DNA of 48,904 nt from Bacteroidia bacterium. GTDB taxonomy: Bacteria; Bacteroidota; Bacteroidia; UKL13-3. The stretch lies in NCBI GenBank assembly GCA_020049855.1, contig JAGVLJ010000035.1, positions 1-48,904 of the forward strand, read 5' to 3'. Below are positions 10,853 to 19,387 of this stretch, piece by piece. Positions within the stretch are counted from its first letter, which is position 1. Every line of letters starts with the position of its first letter. A model generated the notes under the pieces. It was not told the origin of the DNA. It saw nothing but the letters and a program-made list of their open reading frames with translations, and made no database searches. Made by a program: the position numbers and the translations under genes.

Positions 10853-11236
10853 ATGAAAACAATTTTATTGGTTCTGTTCACTTTTAGCAGCTACTGGGTA
10901 GTTGCACAGTCAGGCGGATATGACAAGATTGGTAAATTGCGGCATGGCCGGGCGATGGTTTCAAAGGGTGGGTATTACGGAATAATTGATGTGGACGGAA
11001 ATGAAGTGATACCTGTGAAGTATGACCATATTCATCGGTTCAAAAAGGGTCGTGCCAGAGTTTCGGTGGGCGGCTACTGTGGGATAATTGATGCAGATGG
11101 AAACGAAATAGTGATGCCCAAATATGATTATATAGGCAAATTCAGAAAAGGAAGGGCAAAAGTAAGCGCAGGGGGTTATTGGGGACTAATTGACCGGGAT
11201 GGGAATGAGATTGTGCCTGTTACTTCTTCATTGTAG
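10853..11236 (+). CDS. Secreted WG-repeat protein
   Basis: 127 residues with a cleavable signal peptide (MKTILLVLFTF through VVAQ). The mature part consists of three tandem ~32-residue repeats, each of the form Y-D-x-I-G/H-K/R-F-KKGRA-x-VS-x-GGY-x-G-I-ID-x-DGNE-I/V-V/M-P, i.e. WG/KWG beta-propeller-type repeats with YG, CG and WG at the key dipeptide. WG-repeat proteins are common in Bacteroidota; their ligands are mostly unknown. The protein is short for the family and ends in the third repeat, just after VPVTSSL, so it may be a minimal or trimmed member. Its stop lies 1 base from the stop of the convergent alkyltransferase-like gene. Confidence 0.8.
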   Translation: MKTILLVLFTFSSYWVVAQSGGYDKIGKLRHGRAMVSKGGYYGIIDVDGNEVIPVKYDHIHRFKKGRARVSVGGYCGIIDADGNEIVMPKYDYIGKFRKGRAKVSAGGYWGLIDRDGNEIVPVTSSL

Positions 11237-11237
11237 G

Positions 11238-11585
11238 CTATAAACTTAATTCGAGCATTGGATTCCAAAAACATTTTTCAAAATCCTGCACCTGGTCTTT
11301 TATTATTTTAATGCCTTCTTTTTCCAACAGTTGTTGCATGCGTTTTGGATCACCAAAATGAATTTTACCGGTCAATAAGCCCAATCTGTTCACCACCCGA
11401 TGTGCTGGTATTGTAGGTAGTATTGCGTGGGCATTGTTCATAGCCCAGCCCACCATGCGGGCGGAGCGGGCTGCCCCAAGATACATGGCAATGGCACCAT
11501 AGCTGGTAACCCTTCCTTTAGGAATTAACCGTACCACGGTATACACATCATCAAAAAACGAAGATTCTTGTTCTTTTCTAGTCAT
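11238..11585 (-). CDS. Alkyltransferase-like protein (ATL), MGMT family without the acceptor Cys
   Basis: 115 residues from the ATG at 11585. The TTG-free upstream extension to 11621 would run into the divergent gene, so I reject it. The chain covers the DNA-binding domain of O6-alkylguanine methyltransferase: VVRLIPKGRVTSYGAIA (~18-33), ARSARMVGWAMNN, and the active-site loop IPAHRVVNRLGLL (~59-71). The normal PCHRV motif is PAHRV here, so the alkyl-accepting Cys is Ala61 and the protein cannot be a suicide methyltransferase. Family members of this type bind O6-alkylguanine and hand lesions to nucleotide excision repair. It starts 20 bases from the divergent TrpF-like gene. Confidence 0.88.
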   Translation of the reverse strand: MTRKEQESSFFDDVYTVVRLIPKGRVTSYGAIAMYLGAARSARMVGWAMNNAHAILPTIPAHRVVNRLGLLTGKIHFGDPKRMQQLLEKEGIKIIKDQVQDFEKCFWNPMLELSL

Positions 11586-11605
11586 GCTTTGTGCAATTTT
11601 GCCCC

Positions 11606-12169
11606 ATGAACTTTTTGACAAAGATAAAACTTAGCCGCATTACGAACCTGAGCGATGCAAGATACGCAGCCGCAGCCGGAATGGATTATATCAGTTTTTG
11701 TTTTGACCCGGGCAATGAGCGTTTTATTTCTCCGGCCCATGCCAAACAAATTATGGACTGGCTGGCCGGAATAGCCTGTGTGGGTGAATTTGTGAACGAA
11801 CCGGTGGAAACCATTAATGAGGTGTGCAGCCTTATTGGGTTGGATTTGGTACAACTGAGCGGAAGTTATACCAATGCCGATATTAGTTTGATACAAGTTC
11901 CGGTAATTTGGGAAACAGAAACGCATGAGGGAATACCCGAAGGAGTTTTTGCAGTACAGTTTGCCTCAGAAGCAGGTTTGCAAAAGCAACTGGTTGAAAA
12001 GCATCAAACCATTCTTCATTTCGCTTCGGGTGATCATAACCTGATTAAATCGCAGATTCAGGAGTATCGGCCTTTTGCGGTAAGTTTTACCGGAGGAGAT
12101 GAAGACAAACCTGGCCTGCGTGATTTCTCAGATTTGAGCGAAGTGCTGAATGGTTTGTCAGCCGATTAA
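11606..12169 (+). CDS. TrpF-like (phosphoribosylanthranilate isomerase) protein, probably inactive in Trp synthesis
   Basis: 187 residues from the ATG at 11606 (a GTG at 11591 is in frame but overlaps the divergent gene's upstream region). It follows the TrpF pattern: KIKLSRITNLSDARYAAAAG at the start, FDPGNERFISPAHAKQI, VGEFVNEPVETI and LDLVQLSG. However TrpF proteins begin with KICG and use that Cys as a catalytic residue, and here the position is not Cys. The expected Asp-containing LLD loop and the GG(S/T)G phosphate-loop region are also absent or unrecognisable; the C-terminus reads FAVSFTGGDEDKPGLRDF. No other trp genes are nearby. I think this is a diverged (beta/alpha)8-like paralogue of unknown function. 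It overlaps trmB by 4 bases, tail to tail. Confidence 0.7.
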   Translation: MNFLTKIKLSRITNLSDARYAAAAGMDYISFCFDPGNERFISPAHAKQIMDWLAGIACVGEFVNEPVETINEVCSLIGLDLVQLSGSYTNADISLIQVPVIWETETHEGIPEGVFAVQFASEAGLQKQLVEKHQTILHFASGDHNLIKSQIQEYRPFAVSFTGGDEDKPGLRDFSDLSEVLNGLSAD

Positions 12170-12807
12170 AACTTATACTGCACGTAATGAATGGGCATAC
12201 CTTTGGCTCGAAACAATCCTTCGTAGTAGGTTTGAATGTTTAGTACCTCATCTATCATAGTTGAGTTATATAAATCATCGGTATGAGTGAGTAATTTAAG
12301 CTTTTTCTCATCAATCACTTCTAAGGTAAAATCGTACAACAGGCGGCTGTCGGTTTTGAGGTTGATGGTGCCCTGTGGATGTAAAAACTGCCGATATCGT
12401 TCGGTGAACTGCGAACTGGTTAAGCGTTTTTTTATTTTAGGTTTATTGGGTTGAGGGTCGGGGAAGGTGATCCAGATTTCACTGACTTCACCGGGTTCAA
12501 AATACTCGGCAATCTGTTCAATGCGGGTGCGTAAAAAGGCTACGTTGTTCAATCCTTCATCGAGGGCAGTTTTAGCCCCGCGCCAGATCCGATTCCCTTT
12601 AATATCCGTGCCGATAAAATTTTTATTTGGGAAACGTGTGGCCTGACCTATGGTATATTCTCCTTTGCCGCAGCCCAGTTCCAGCACAATGGGATGATTG
12701 TTTTTAAAAACTTCCCGATGCCAGGTACCCTTAATGCTTGTGGGAAATTGAAAAGTATTGGTGAAAGTGTTGAGTTCAGCAAAGCGCTGCAATTTTTTCT
12801 TGGCCAT
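12166..12807 (-). CDS. trmB: tRNA (guanine-N7-)-methyltransferase TrmB
   Basis: 213 residues, typical for TrmB. It contains the SAM-binding motif I VLELGCGKGEYT (~41-52), FIGTDIKGNRIWRGA (~63-77), and the family signature FPDPQPNKPKIKKRL (~115-129), with Asp and Pro in the substrate pocket. The enzyme makes m7G46 in the variable loop of tRNAs using S-adenosylmethionine. The ATG is only 7 bases downstream of the antiporter stop, making trmB the last gene of a Usp-antiporter-trmB transcript. The basic N-terminus MAKKKLQRF suits tRNA binding. Confidence 0.95.
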   Translation of the reverse strand: MAKKKLQRFAELNTFTNTFQFPTSIKGTWHREVFKNNHPIVLELGCGKGEYTIGQATRFPNKNFIGTDIKGNRIWRGAKTALDEGLNNVAFLRTRIEQIAEYFEPGEVSEIWITFPDPQPNKPKIKKRLTSSQFTERYRQFLHPQGTINLKTDSRLLYDFTLEVIDEKKLKLLTHTDDLYNSTMIDEVLNIQTYYEGLFRAKGMPIHYVQYKF

Positions 12808-12814
12808 ATTCAGG

Positions 12815-14092
12815 TCAGATTCCTAACTGCTCCTCCGGTTCAGCAGGGTATTTTAATGATTCAGTTTGCAACATCCATTGCATAAATGGCCCACTCATTA
12901 CACTGGTTACAACAGCCATGATAACGATGGCAACAAAAAGCGGTTCGGTAATCAGTTTAGCTTCCAAAGCCAACAAAGCAAGAATAATTTCCATGGCTCC
13001 CCGAGCATTCATCCCAAAGCCAACTGCCAGCGATTCGCGTAGAGAGAGGTTACCCCAGAGCGCACCTAAGCCGGCACCGAGCATTTTAGTTACAATGGCT
13101 AAGCCCAGAATGAGTATTACCAGATTTAAGTCAAAATTAGCGATGAAATTTATTTTTAATCCGATAGCCACAAAAAACAAGGGAGCAAATACATTAGTCA
13201 CAAATTGGTTGATGATTTCGCGGGTGCGCTCATTCATGTGCACCGAATCGCCAAACGCAATACCCATAATGAAGGCTCCGAAAATGGCGTGAATACCAAT
13301 GTACTCAGTAAAGGCCGCCCCGATAAAACTTAAACCCAGTGCAATGGATAATATACCGCCCGGCCAGGAAAAATTTCGTTGCGCCCAGGGGAGTGATTTA
13401 TCTATAATTTTTTTACCAATTGTAAGCATAAGTAAGGCATAAAGTAAAGTATACCCAAGCGTATATAGCACCTCATATGAACCAACTCCAGTTTTCATCA
13501 GGGCAAGCACCACCGAAAACATGAGCCAGCCAATCACATCATCCACCATAGCGGCAGCAATAATGATCATGCCGATCTTGGTTTTAAAAAGTTTCAGATC
13601 CATGAGGGTGCGTGCAATAACCGGAAGAGCGGAAATAGACATGGCAGTACCAATAAATAAACTGAACACCAGATTTTGTTGTGTATTGGTTTGTCTAAAC
13701 AGGTTGTAATAATTATGGGCTACATAAAACCCAAGCACCATGGGAATACTAAGCCCGAGAAAACTTGTTTTAAGTGCTGTTGTTCCCTGCTTTCGGATAA
13801 GGGATAATTCGACTTCCATGCCGGCCACAAAAAGTAACATGATCACCGAAATGGAGGTAATACCGTTGAGGGCAATGGGTACATTACCGATTAAAGGAAA
13901 GAGTGAATGGTTAAGGTCAGGATAATACCTGCCAAGTATACTTGGCCCAAGGAAGATTCCGCCAATAATTTCCCCAACTACTAAGGGCATTTTTAACTTG
14001 CGCGCCAGTTCGCCAAGAAAACGAGCCACCAGCAGCATAATGCCAATGGAAAGTATCAGGGTGATCATTTCAGGGTGCGCCAGTTTCGACAT
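12815..14092 (-). CDS. CPA2-family cation:proton antiporter (Na+/H+ or K+/H+ exchanger)
   Basis: 425 residues with about 12 hydrophobic helices and no C-terminal TrkA-N domain. It fits the Na_H_Exchanger/CPA2 fold: KMPLVVGEIIGGIFLGPSIL near the N-terminus, VAGMEVELSLIRKQ (~90), TAMSISALPVIARTL with the discontinuous helix (~147), AAMVDDVIGW with the adjacent Asp pair (~180) expected for electrogenic ion binding, and FGMNARGAMEIILALL (~355). It should exchange Na+ or K+ for protons in the inner membrane. It lies 11 bases downstream of the universal stress protein gene and 7 bases upstream of trmB; Usp-antiporter pairing suggests regulation by nucleotide or stress signals, but this is inference. 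Confidence 0.92.
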   Translation of the reverse strand: MSKLAHPEMITLILSIGIMLLVARFLGELARKLKMPLVVGEIIGGIFLGPSILGRYYPDLNHSLFPLIGNVPIALNGITSISVIMLLFVAGMEVELSLIRKQGTTALKTSFLGLSIPMVLGFYVAHNYYNLFRQTNTQQNLVFSLFIGTAMSISALPVIARTLMDLKLFKTKIGMIIIAAAMVDDVIGWLMFSVVLALMKTGVGSYEVLYTLGYTLLYALLMLTIGKKIIDKSLPWAQRNFSWPGGILSIALGLSFIGAAFTEYIGIHAIFGAFIMGIAFGDSVHMNERTREIINQFVTNVFAPLFFVAIGLKINFIANFDLNLVILILGLAIVTKMLGAGLGALWGNLSLRESLAVGFGMNARGAMEIILALLALEAKLITEPLFVAIVIMAVVTSVMSGPFMQWMLQTESLKYPAEPEEQLGI

Positions 14093-14103
14093 TTTTGTTC
14101 TTC

Positions 14104-14952
14104 TTAGTTAAATTGGGGTTGATGTACAATTAATACGTTGCAGGGTAAGTGAGCTAATACATATTCCATGTCATGCTGAAAAACGCGGTCAAATAAACTC
14201 AATTTGTTTTCAGGTGCAGTGAGTACTAATAGATCAGCCTGATGCTCACGGGCAAAATTACTTATGGCAATACCGGGTTTTCCTTCAATGTTCATCGTAT
14301 TAACATGTACCTGACCGCAATCGGTACAGGAAAGGAGTGAGTCGAGTTTTTTTCGATCCTCATCAATCAGCTCATTTTTTATAGTTGAAATTTCTTTTTC
14401 CGATTTTACATCACTTCCCAGTTGCGCCATTCGGTGGTAGTCGGCCTCCTGAATAATATTCAGCTTTGCCTGATCGCGTCTGGCCAGTTCAATGGCTAGT
14501 TCAAGCGTATAGGAAGTTTTGCTCTCATGGTCATTGCCACCAACCACAATATTTTTGAAGGCGTGCGGTTGTACCGAGGGTTCGGTAAGCATAAGTACTG
14601 AACACTGCGCTTTTCGCCCCAGTTGACGGGCAATGGAACCTTTGAGGTAGGTAATGATGCCTTCTTTTTCCATGGCTCCGGTTACCAAAAGATTAATTTC
14701 TTCTTCGCGGCAGCTATCCAGAATAGCTTCTACCGGGTTACCGTGTTTCCATAGTACGTGTGTGTTTTGATGGCTTAATCCATGTTTCTCAAATAACTTT
14801 TCCAGTACACAGGCATCATGGGCTTCATGGTCGCCTACATGAATCAGGGTTAAATGTGCATCAAAAAGTTTTCTCAGTCTGGCGGCTTCTGCCAAATTGG
14901 CCTCTAGCCGGGGTGAAAAAGCAATGGCTAATGCAATTTGTTTCACAATCAT
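14104..14952 (-). CDS. Tandem universal stress protein (UspA family)
   Basis: 282 residues forming two Usp domains in one chain, ~1-140 and ~146-282. Domain 1 shows IALAIAFSPRLEANLAEA, LTLIHVGDHE, LLVTGAMEKEGIITYLKGS and CSVLMLTEP. Domain 2 shows IVVGGNDHESKTSYTLELAI, LNIIQEAD, DLLVLTAPENKLSLFDRVF and PCNVLIVHQ. The GX2GX9G ATP-binding motif is not clear in either half; VTGAMEKEGIITYLKGS in domain 1 is the nearest, so nucleotide binding is uncertain. It is the first gene of the Usp-antiporter-trmB set and diverges from the E1 gene across ~137 bases. Confidence 0.9.
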   Translation of the reverse strand: MIVKQIALAIAFSPRLEANLAEAARLRKLFDAHLTLIHVGDHEAHDACVLEKLFEKHGLSHQNTHVLWKHGNPVEAILDSCREEEINLLVTGAMEKEGIITYLKGSIARQLGRKAQCSVLMLTEPSVQPHAFKNIVVGGNDHESKTSYTLELAIELARRDQAKLNIIQEADYHRMAQLGSDVKSEKEISTIKNELIDEDRKKLDSLLSCTDCGQVHVNTMNIEGKPGIAISNFAREHQADLLVLTAPENKLSLFDRVFQHDMEYVLAHLPCNVLIVHQPQFN

Positions 14953-15089
14953 GCTGACAAAAATAGGGTTTTACTCTTCACAAATCCGTGGCTTCATGTT
15001 AATTATTTTAAAATAAACATTTCTTACTTTAATCGACTGTTTACTCTTATTGATTTTAGTTAAACTTGCGTTCTCGTTTAGCATATTAC

Positions 15090-17141
15090 ATGATTAAAAA
15101 AGAAATTCTGCTCGAAGCTTACAGCCATATGTGTGATGCTTTGTATATGGCCGAAATATATGATGTCAATAGGCCAATAACCAAGTATGTACATTCCACT
15201 TCACGGGGGCATGAAGCCATTCAACTTGCTGTGGGTATGCAATTAATCGAATGTGATTATGCCTCGCCCTACTATCGGGATGAGAGCATGCTGATGGGTA
15301 TGGGGTTAAGTCCGTATGAATTGATGTTGCAGTTGCTGGCTAAGGCCGATGATCCGTTTTCGGGAGGCCGCTCTTATTATTCGCACCCTTCATTAAATCG
15401 GGAGGGGTTTCCTAAAATGGCTCACCAAAGCAGTGCTACCGGTATGCAGGTTGTTCCGGCTACGGGCATGGCACATGGCATTGCCTATCTTGAGTCTCAA
15501 GGAATATTAAAAGATAAACGAAGCCCAATTGTATTGTGTTCGCTGGGCGATGGCTCGGTTACCGAAGGTGAAGTGGCCGAGGCCTGGCAAATGGCCGTAC
15601 TGAAAGATTTACCTATTTTTTATCTGGTGCAGGATAATGGCTGGGGTATTTCGGCCAGCAGTGATGAAATGAGAGCCATGGATGCCTACGAATACGCAGC
15701 AGGATTTAAGGGCATGAAACGTATGCGGGTTGACGGAACCGATTTTATGGAATCGTGGAAGGCGGTGGAAGAATGCATGACCTACGTACGCGATAAACGC
15801 AAACCTGTTTTATTGCATGCCAAAGTGCCCTTGCTGGGTCATCACACCTCTGGTGTACGTAAAGAATGGTATCGCACCGATGCCGATCTGGCATTAAGCA
15901 CCTATGACGATCCCAGACCTAAACTTAGGAAAATATTAGAGGATATAGGAGTAGAAGATCAGGAACTGATTGATATTGAAAAAAACGCCAAAGATAAAAT
16001 TGCCCAACATTTTAAACTGGCCGTAGAAGCCGAAAATCCGACACCTGAAACTTTAACGCTGCATGAATTTGCGCCTACACCTGTTTTGGAGGAAGCCGGA
16101 GAACGCGAGCCCGCAAAAGCCGAACCCGTAATTATGGTGGATGCGGCCTTGCACGCGGTAGACGAATTGATGAAAAAACATCCTGAGTGCTTGCTCTACG
16201 GGCAGGATGTGGGAGCACGGTTGGGGGGGGTGTTTCGCGAAGCGGCCACTCTTGCTAAAAAATATGGCGACAACCGCGTGTTTAATACGCCTATTCAGGA
16301 AGCTTATATTGTAGGTTCAACTGCCGGAATGAGTGCAGTAGGAGCCAAGCCGATTGTGGAAATTCAGTTTGCCGATTATATCTGGACAGGGGTAAATCAG
16401 CTGGTGGTGGAGTTATCTAAAAGTTGTTACCTCACCATGGGGAAATATCCGGTTAGCACTATCATTCGTGTACCCGTGGGTGCTTATGGCGGAGGTGGTC
16501 CATACCACTCAAGTTCGGTTGAATCTACATTGCTTACTATTCGGGGAATTAAAATTGCCTACCCAAGCACAGCAGCCGATATGAAGGGTCTGATGAAAGC
16601 CGCCTATTATGATCCCAACCCGGTGGTCATGTTGGAACATAAAGGATTGTACTGGAGCAAAAATCCCGGAACAGAAGGCGCCAAAACCATTGAGCCGGAT
16701 GAACACTATGTAGTGCCTTTTGGAAAAGCCCGCACCGTGCAGGTGGCCAGTAAAGAAATGATGGATGGAGGGTATTCGATATGTGTAATTACCTACGGAA
16801 TGGGCGTGTACTGGGCTACGGCAGCTGCTAAAAAATTTCCGGGCAGCATTGAAATCATTGACCTTCGAACCTTAAATCCTATTGATGAGCAAGCCATGTA
16901 TGTGGCCACTAAACGACATGGAAAATGTTTAGTGCTTACCGAAGAACCTTTGTTAAATTCGTTTGCCGAAAGTATAGCAGGGAGAATTTCAAAAGAATGT
17001 TTTACTTACCTTGATGCTCCTGTGCAAACACTGGGTGCAGTAGACATGCCTGCCATTCCGCTCAATGAAGGATTGGAAAAAGAAATGCTGCCCAATGCGG
17101 AGAAAGTCGCTGTGGCTATGGAATATCTGCTGAATTATTAG
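15090..17141 (+). CDS. 2-oxoacid (branched-chain type) dehydrogenase E1, alpha and beta subunits fused
   Basis: 683 residues from the ATG at 15090; a TTG at 15066 is in frame but only adds RSRLAYY. Residues ~1-330 are the E1 alpha part: TSRGHEAIQLAVGMQL, the thiamine-diphosphate motif GDGSVTEGEVAEAWQMAV through QDNGWGIS, and phosphorylation-loop-like HHTSGVRKEW. After a Glu/Ala/Pro linker, residues ~345-683 are the beta part: LLYGQDVGARLGGVFREA, NTPIQEAYIVGSTAGMSA, EIQFADYIW, RVPVGAYGGGGPYHSS and LVLTEEPLLNSF. It decarboxylates a 2-oxoacid and passes the acyl group to lipoyl-E2. Fused E1 is common in Bacteroidota and usually assigned to branched-chain oxoacids. No E2 or E3 gene is adjacent. 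Confidence 0.92.
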   Translation: MIKKEILLEAYSHMCDALYMAEIYDVNRPITKYVHSTSRGHEAIQLAVGMQLIECDYASPYYRDESMLMGMGLSPYELMLQLLAKADDPFSGGRSYYSHPSLNREGFPKMAHQSSATGMQVVPATGMAHGIAYLESQGILKDKRSPIVLCSLGDGSVTEGEVAEAWQMAVLKDLPIFYLVQDNGWGISASSDEMRAMDAYEYAAGFKGMKRMRVDGTDFMESWKAVEECMTYVRDKRKPVLLHAKVPLLGHHTSGVRKEWYRTDADLALSTYDDPRPKLRKILEDIGVEDQELIDIEKNAKDKIAQHFKLAVEAENPTPETLTLHEFAPTPVLEEAGEREPAKAEPVIMVDAALHAVDELMKKHPECLLYGQDVGARLGGVFREAATLAKKYGDNRVFNTPIQEAYIVGSTAGMSAVGAKPIVEIQFADYIWTGVNQLVVELSKSCYLTMGKYPVSTIIRVPVGAYGGGGPYHSSSVESTLLTIRGIKIAYPSTAADMKGLMKAAYYDPNPVVMLEHKGLYWSKNPGTEGAKTIEPDEHYVVPFGKARTVQVASKEMMDGGYSICVITYGMGVYWATAAAKKFPGSIEIIDLRTLNPIDEQAMYVATKRHGKCLVLTEEPLLNSFAESIAGRISKECFTYLDAPVQTLGAVDMPAIPLNEGLEKEMLPNAEKVAVAMEYLLNY

Positions 17142-17225
17142 GTGAAATTTTACCCTTGCCCTGCTCTTTTTCGTGCTGTAGGATACTACATTCGACAGAG
17201 TATAATTTCCCTCTTGTACGTCTTA

Positions 17226-17825
17226 TCATTTACCGTCCCTGTGTCGCCACAGGTACATGCAGGCATAAGTGCGGTAAGGAGTCCATTTGGCCGAAATGCG
17301 CAACAAGTCCTGCTTCAGTTTTTTTTTATCACTGTTATCTAAGTTGTACAAACTGGTCATGGCGTTTTGAATGCCCAGATCATCAACGGCAAATACGTCT
17401 TCCCGCCCAAGGGTAAACATCAGAATCATTTCTACCGTCCAGCGTCCCACACCTTTTATTTGGGTGAGCACTTCAATCACTTTTTCGTTTTCCATACGGT
17501 GCAGTTGGCGGTCGGTGAGTTTTTCTTCTATAAAAAACCGACACACGTGCTGCACATAGTTTGCTTTTGCATTCGATAAACCAATTCCCCTGAGCTTTTC
17601 AAACGGAGTGTTTACGATCTCTTCCGGTTTGGGATTTTTGCTTTTGTATAAATCCAGAAAACGCTGGTGAATAACCCGCGCCACTTTTACCGATAACTGC
17701 TGCGACATAATGGAGGCACACAGGCGCAGGTACACCTTATTGTGTTTTTGCAAGACAATATCACCGTGTGCTTCTATCAGTTTTTTAAGTTTACGGTCTT
17801 TGCTCAGGTGTTTAAGATATGGCAT
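17226..17825 (-). CDS. DNA-3-methyladenine glycosylase II-like (AlkA-type HhH-GPD) DNA glycosylase
   Basis: 199 residues, lacking the N-terminal TBP-like domain of E. coli AlkA, as in many shorter bacterial homologues. The HhH-GPD domain is complete: ASIMSQQLSVKVARVI (~37-52), LRGIGLSNAKANYV (~78-91), the helix-hairpin-helix IKGVGRWTVEMILMF (~123-137) and the Gly/Pro-Asp loop DVFAVDDLGIQNAM with the catalytic Asp at ~148-149. No Fe-S Cys cluster follows, unlike Nth or MutY. It excises alkylated purines to start base-excision repair. Together with the alkyltransferase-like gene 6 kb away the window holds two alkylation-repair functions, though not in one operon. It diverges from the aldehyde dehydrogenase gene (85 bases). 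Confidence 0.92.
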   Translation of the reverse strand: MPYLKHLSKDRKLKKLIEAHGDIVLQKHNKVYLRLCASIMSQQLSVKVARVIHQRFLDLYKSKNPKPEEIVNTPFEKLRGIGLSNAKANYVQHVCRFFIEEKLTDRQLHRMENEKVIEVLTQIKGVGRWTVEMILMFTLGREDVFAVDDLGIQNAMTSLYNLDNSDKKKLKQDLLRISAKWTPYRTYACMYLWRHRDGK

Positions 17826-17885
17826 GCAGGTAAAAATTTAAATCAAATTAACAAAAAATACGTGATAAATCCCCCTCGGGTAGCC

Positions 17886-17893
17886 TAACTTTG
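17886..17893 (+). promoter_or_regulatory. Predicted -7 promoter element of the aldehyde dehydrogenase gene
   Basis: TAACTTTG fits the Bacteroidota -7 consensus TAnnTTTG and lies 16 bases before the ATG at 17910, giving a transcript leader of roughly ten bases. I do not see a good TTTG at the expected -33 position, so the match rests on one element. Confidence 0.5.
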
Positions 17894-17909
17894 CCTTTCA
17901 AAATTTGCT

Positions 17910-19268
17910 ATGCTTTATCAATCCATTGATCCCGTAACCAATCAACTGCTGCATTCGTTTCCTGCCGATACGCTCATGGAGGCTGAGCCAAAATTAAAAG
18001 CTGCCGCTGCCGCATTCCATGAATGGAAACAACTTACGTTTAAACAAAGGGCAGCTTATTTGCACAGGCTGGCCGTTCTGCTCTCGCAAAACGAAAATGA
18101 ACTGGCACAACTGGCCACCCTTGAAATGGGCAAGCCCGTGCAGGAAGCGGTGAAAGAAATGCAGAAGTCGGCCCTTACCTTACGTTTTTTTGGAGATAAA
18201 GCCGAAGGGATGCTGAAGGAAGCAAAGCTGGATGGAACTACCGTGCCGCACCGCATCATTTACGAGCCGCTCGGAGTAATCTTTGGCATTTTCCCGTGGA
18301 ATTTTCCTTACTGGCAGGTATTGCGTTTTGCCGCGCCTACGCTAATGGCAGGCAATGTAGTGGTGGTGAAACATGCCCCCAATGTACCACAGTGCGCATT
18401 ACAACTGCAGAAACTTTTTAACGAGGCCGGATTTCCGGAAGGGGTTTATACCAATATGTTTTTAGCGAATGATACGGCTACACAGGTTATCGCACACCCG
18501 GTGGTGAAAGGTGTTTTGCTCACAGGAAGTGAAGTAGCAGGTGCGGCAGTAGCTGCACAGGCCGGAAAATGTATTAAACCTTCAGTATTGGAGTTGGGCG
18601 GAAGTGATGCCCTGATTGTGTTGCCTGATGCAGATATGGAACTGGCTGTGAAAACAGGAGTGCAGTCGCGTTTTATCAATAGCGGGCAGGCCTGCAACGG
18701 AGCCAAACGTTTTATTGTGTTGGAGGAAAATGCAAATGCATTCACCCAACGGTTGCTGGAGGAAGTAAAACAATTGAAATGTGTGGATCCGAAAATAGCG
18801 CAGGGCATAGGGCCGCTGGCCAGAAAAGATTTAGTGGAGAAACTGGAGCAACAGGTAAACGATACCATACAGCAGGGAGCAAAAGTTATGTGCGGGGGTA
18901 AACGGATGCCGGGTACCGGAAATTATTTTGAACCTACCATTCTCATGCATATCACCAAAAATTCCCCTGCCTACACCGAAGAGTTGTTTGGTCCGGTGAT
19001 TAGTTTGTTTGTAGTGAAAAACGAAGCAGAAGCCATAACGCTGGCCAACGATACACGATTTGGGTTAGACGCAGGTATTTTTTCGGCTGATGTGGCGCAT
19101 GCCCAAAAAATAGCGGAACAATTAGAAGTAGCGCAGGTGTACATTAACAGCCTCACCCGCTCCATGCCTGAGTTGCCCTTTGGCGGAACCAAATCTTCAG
19201 GCTACGGACGCGAACTTTCGGAATATGGCATCCGTACGTTTGTAAATATGAAAACCATTGTGTATTGA
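17910..19268 (+). CDS. NAD(P)-dependent succinate-semialdehyde dehydrogenase-like aldehyde dehydrogenase
   Basis: 452 residues, the length of short GabD/SSADH-type family members. Visible motifs: IFPWNFPYWQVLR with the conserved Asn in the oxyanion region (~128), VVVKHAPNVPQCA for cofactor binding (~150), GSEVAGAAVAAQAGK (~208), the general-base stretch LELGGSDALIVLPDAD (~226-241) and the catalytic Cys in INSGQACNGAKRFIV (~252-266). C-terminal PELPFGGTKSSGYGRELSEY is typical of the SSADH subgroup. It oxidises an aldehyde, probably succinate semialdehyde, to the acid with NAD(P)+. No GABA transaminase lies nearby, so the substrate is family-based. It is monocistronic as far as can be seen. Confidence 0.9.
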   Translation: MLYQSIDPVTNQLLHSFPADTLMEAEPKLKAAAAAFHEWKQLTFKQRAAYLHRLAVLLSQNENELAQLATLEMGKPVQEAVKEMQKSALTLRFFGDKAEGMLKEAKLDGTTVPHRIIYEPLGVIFGIFPWNFPYWQVLRFAAPTLMAGNVVVVKHAPNVPQCALQLQKLFNEAGFPEGVYTNMFLANDTATQVIAHPVVKGVLLTGSEVAGAAVAAQAGKCIKPSVLELGGSDALIVLPDADMELAVKTGVQSRFINSGQACNGAKRFIVLEENANAFTQRLLEEVKQLKCVDPKIAQGIGPLARKDLVEKLEQQVNDTIQQGAKVMCGGKRMPGTGNYFEPTILMHITKNSPAYTEELFGPVISLFVVKNEAEAITLANDTRFGLDAGIFSADVAHAQKIAEQLEVAQVYINSLTRSMPELPFGGTKSSGYGRELSEYGIRTFVNMKTIVY

Positions 19269-19387
19269 AAGAGTTGAGTTAGCATATTTATTTTTCTGCT
19301 GCTATTTGCATTACACGAAATTTTTGAATTGCCGTATTTCTTTAATTTCTTTTACTTTCACTACATTCAGTTTTGGCAGCTTGCCCG

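Noticed and set aside
11591-11605. GTG at 11591 as the TrpF-like start
   Set aside because: It adds MQFCP with no family support, while the ATG at 11606 directly precedes the conserved KIKLSRITN segment.
17142-17416. Small plus-strand genes after the E1 gene
   Set aside because: They mostly overlap the well-supported AlkA-type gene on the minus strand and show no signal or domain.
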